Source of the DNA: Flavobacteriaceae bacterium
Lineage (GTDB): Bacteria > Bacteroidota > Bacteroidia > Flavobacteriales > Flavobacteriaceae
Assembly: GCA_018402135.1 (NCBI GenBank)
Contig: JAGYJF010000001.1
Coordinates: 1-46,382, forward strand
Direction of reading: 5' to 3'
Length of the DNA stretch: 46,382 nt
Part shown: piece by piece, positions 44,806-46,382 of the stretch
Layout: each line of letters starts with the position of its first letter
Numbering within the stretch: the first letter of the stretch is position 1
Notes under the pieces: model-generated
Databases searched by the model: none
What the model was told of the DNA's origin: nothing
What the model saw: only the letters and a program-made list of their open reading frames with translations
Position numbers and translations under genes: made by a program

Positions 44806-46382
44806 ATGCAATCTACCCCAATAGAATTACAAATTCAAACCTTGCCAAATGCTCCTGGCGTTTATCAATATTACGATAAGGATGGCAAAATTTTGTATGT
44901 TGGAAAGGCTAAAAATTTAAAAAAGCGCGTTAGTTCCTATTTCACAAAAAACCACGACTACGGTAAAACAAAAGTTCTGGTTAAAAAAATTTCAGAAATT
45001 AAGCACATTGTTGTTGAAACCGAAACCGATGCGCTACTGCTGGAAAATAATCTCATAAAAAAGCACCAACCGCGCTATAATGTGTTGTTGAAGGATGACA
45101 AATCCTACCCTTGGATTTGCATAAAAAACGAGCGTTTCCCACGTGTATTTTCTACAAGACGCGTAATTAAAGATGGCTCCGAATATTTTGGGCCCTACAC
45201 CAGCATGAAAACTGTTAAAACCCTATTAGATTTGATTAAGGGTTTATACCATATTAGAACCTGCAAATACGATTTGTCTGAACAAAAAATAAATGCAGGC
45301 AAATATAAAGTGTGTTTAGAATATCACTTAGGAAACTGTAAAGGACCTTGTGAAGGTTTGGAAACAGAGCAATATTACCATTCGAATATTGATGCCATTA
45401 AGGAAATATTAAAAGGAAATTTTAAAGATTCCCTAAGCAATTTCAAAAGGCAAATGCAAACTTATGCTGAAAACACGCAGTTTGAAGACGCTCAGAAAAT
45501 AAAAGAAAAACTAGAAGTCTTGCTAAATTATCAAGCGAAATCTACAGTGGTTAATCCAAAAATCAGTAATGTAGATGTGTTTTCGATTGTGAGTGATGAA
45601 AGCTTTGCCTACATTAATTTTTTGCAGTTATCCTACGGATCTATTATTCGCTCACATACTTTAGAGCTTAGGAAAAAACTGGATGAAACCGACGAAGAGT
45701 TACTACAATTAGGAATTATAGAAATTAGACATCGATTCCATTCAAAATCTAAAGAATTGTATGTGCCGTTTCATGTGGATTTGGGCGAAGAACTTAAAAT
45801 TACCATTCCGAAGTTGGGCGATAAAAAACATATTTTGGATCTATCCAGACGCAATGCCATGTACTACCGAATGGAGCAATTAAAGCAGGTTAAAATTGTA
45901 GATCCAGACCGGCATGTAAAACGCATTATGGCGCAAATGAAGGCTGATTTACGTTTGAGTTCTGAACCGCGGCATATTGAGTGTTTTGACAATTCCAACA
46001 TTCAAGGCACCAATCCCGTGGCTGCATGTGTGGTATTCAAAAACGGAAAACCCAGCAAAAAAGATTACCGTCATTTCAACATCAAAACGGTAGAAGGGCC
46101 CGATGATTTTGCTTCAATGGAAGAAGTAGTTTACCGACGCTACAAGCGATTGGTAGAAGAAGACCAGCCACTCCCACAACTTATTGTCATTGACGGAGGC
46201 AAGGGACAACTGTCGTCTGCCGTTAAAAGTTTAGAGCTTTTGAATTTAAAAGATAAAATTGCAATTATCGGAATTGCCAAACGTTTAGAAGAAATATTTT
46301 ACCCAAACGATTCTATTCCATTATATTTAGACAAAAAAAGCGAAACCTTGAAAATTATTCAGCAATTAAGAAATGAGGCACA
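44806..46382 (+). CDS. uvrC: Excinuclease ABC subunit C (3' end outside window)
   Basis: The frame is open from ATG 44806 to the end of the window (about 525 residues of a protein usually near 600). UvrC makes the dual incision in nucleotide excision repair. The N-terminal GIY-YIG nuclease is present: G18-V-Y, Y31-V-G, and R41 in KNLKKR. The UVR motif NFKRQMQTYAENTQFEDAQK, which contacts UvrB, and the C-terminal RNase-H-like nuclease start, HIECFDNSNIQG and LIVIDGGKGQL, are also present. No truncation is visible inside the window. It is divergent from the RimB-like gene across a 114-base gap. Confidence 0.97.
   Translation, partial: MQSTPIELQIQTLPNAPGVYQYYDKDGKILYVGKAKNLKKRVSSYFTKNHDYGKTKVLVKKISEIKHIVVETETDALLLENNLIKKHQPRYNVLLKDDKSYPWICIKNERFPRVFSTRRVIKDGSEYFGPYTSMKTVKTLLDLIKGLYHIRTCKYDLSEQKINAGKYKVCLEYHLGNCKGPCEGLETEQYYHSNIDAIKEILKGNFKDSLSNFKRQMQTYAENTQFEDAQKIKEKLEVLLNYQAKSTVVNPKISNVDVFSIVSDESFAYINFLQLSYGSIIRSHTLELRKKLDETDEELLQLGIIEIRHRFHSKSKELYVPFHVDLGEELKITIPKLGDKKHILDLSRRNAMYYRMEQLKQVKIVDPDRHVKRIMAQMKADLRLSSEPRHIECFDNSNIQGTNPVAACVVFKNGKPSKKDYRHFNIKTVEGPDDFASMEEVVYRRYKRLVEEDQPLPQLIVIDGGKGQLSSAVKSLELLNLKDKIAIIGIAKRLEEIFYPNDSIPLYLDKKSETLKIIQQLRNEA

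Overview
The window looks like chromosome from a low-GC member of the Flavobacteriaceae (Bacteroidota), probably marine. Three lines of evidence support this. Type IX secretion signals of both kinds (type A at 3166-5015, type B at 16591-19203) are present. Promoters repeatedly fit the Bacteroidota pattern TTG-N(16-19)-TAnnTTTG, and Shine-Dalgarno sequences are scarce. The gene content is also typical: a type 2 IleRS, a split atpDC unit, DUF4270 and SusC-like receptors, and an Mrp-type sodium/proton antiporter. No rRNA, tRNA or CRISPR array was seen. Several functional calls rest on family recognition by eye, without a database search.

Layout. 1-903: tail of an IS256-type transposase cut by the window edge, followed by about 450 bases without a gene. 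904-2946: a CPA1 cation/proton antiporter and an unrecognised 251-aa protein. 3166-6451: a frameshifted T9SS-exported protein, a small secreted protein and a small outer-membrane barrel protein. 6535-12301: the complete seven-gene mrpABCDEFG operon (minus strand). 12409-15169: a JmjC/cupin-like protein and a BtuB-like TonB-dependent receptor. 15310-16495: a three-gene cassette of two DUF2975 membrane proteins and a YozG-like regulator, with two operator-like palindromes around its promoter. 16591-19203: a large secreted lectin-repeat protein. 19328-21207: atpC and atpD.

21372-25744: a TonB-dependent receptor with a lipoprotein SGNH hydrolase. 25911-30184 (minus): an operon of a truncated glycogen-synthase-like protein, a DUF4270 lipoprotein and glmS. 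30293-35084 (plus): panC, panD, a flippase-like membrane protein, an esterase-fold protein lacking its usual serine, and radA. 35378-39906: ileS, a DksA/TraR-like protein and lspA. 39966-41843: an exported protein with a weak OmpA-like segment. 41866-44691 (minus): a tightly overlapping cassette of retropepsin-like protease (RimB-like), RimK, an M14 aspartoacylase-like hydrolase and 5-formyl-THF cyclo-ligase. 44806 to the end: uvrC, cut by the window edge.

Most of the window is core chromosome. The most interesting points are: the RimB/RimK/M14 cassette, which suggests reversible glutamate tailing; the GVHH active-site motif in IleRS, a swapped form of HIGH; the self-contained DUF2975/XRE control region; pseudo-enzyme-like proteins (the GlgA-like half protein and the Ser-less esterase); and a perfect terminator-like hairpin inside the first codons of the gene after panD. 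No wholly new defence or mobile system was found.
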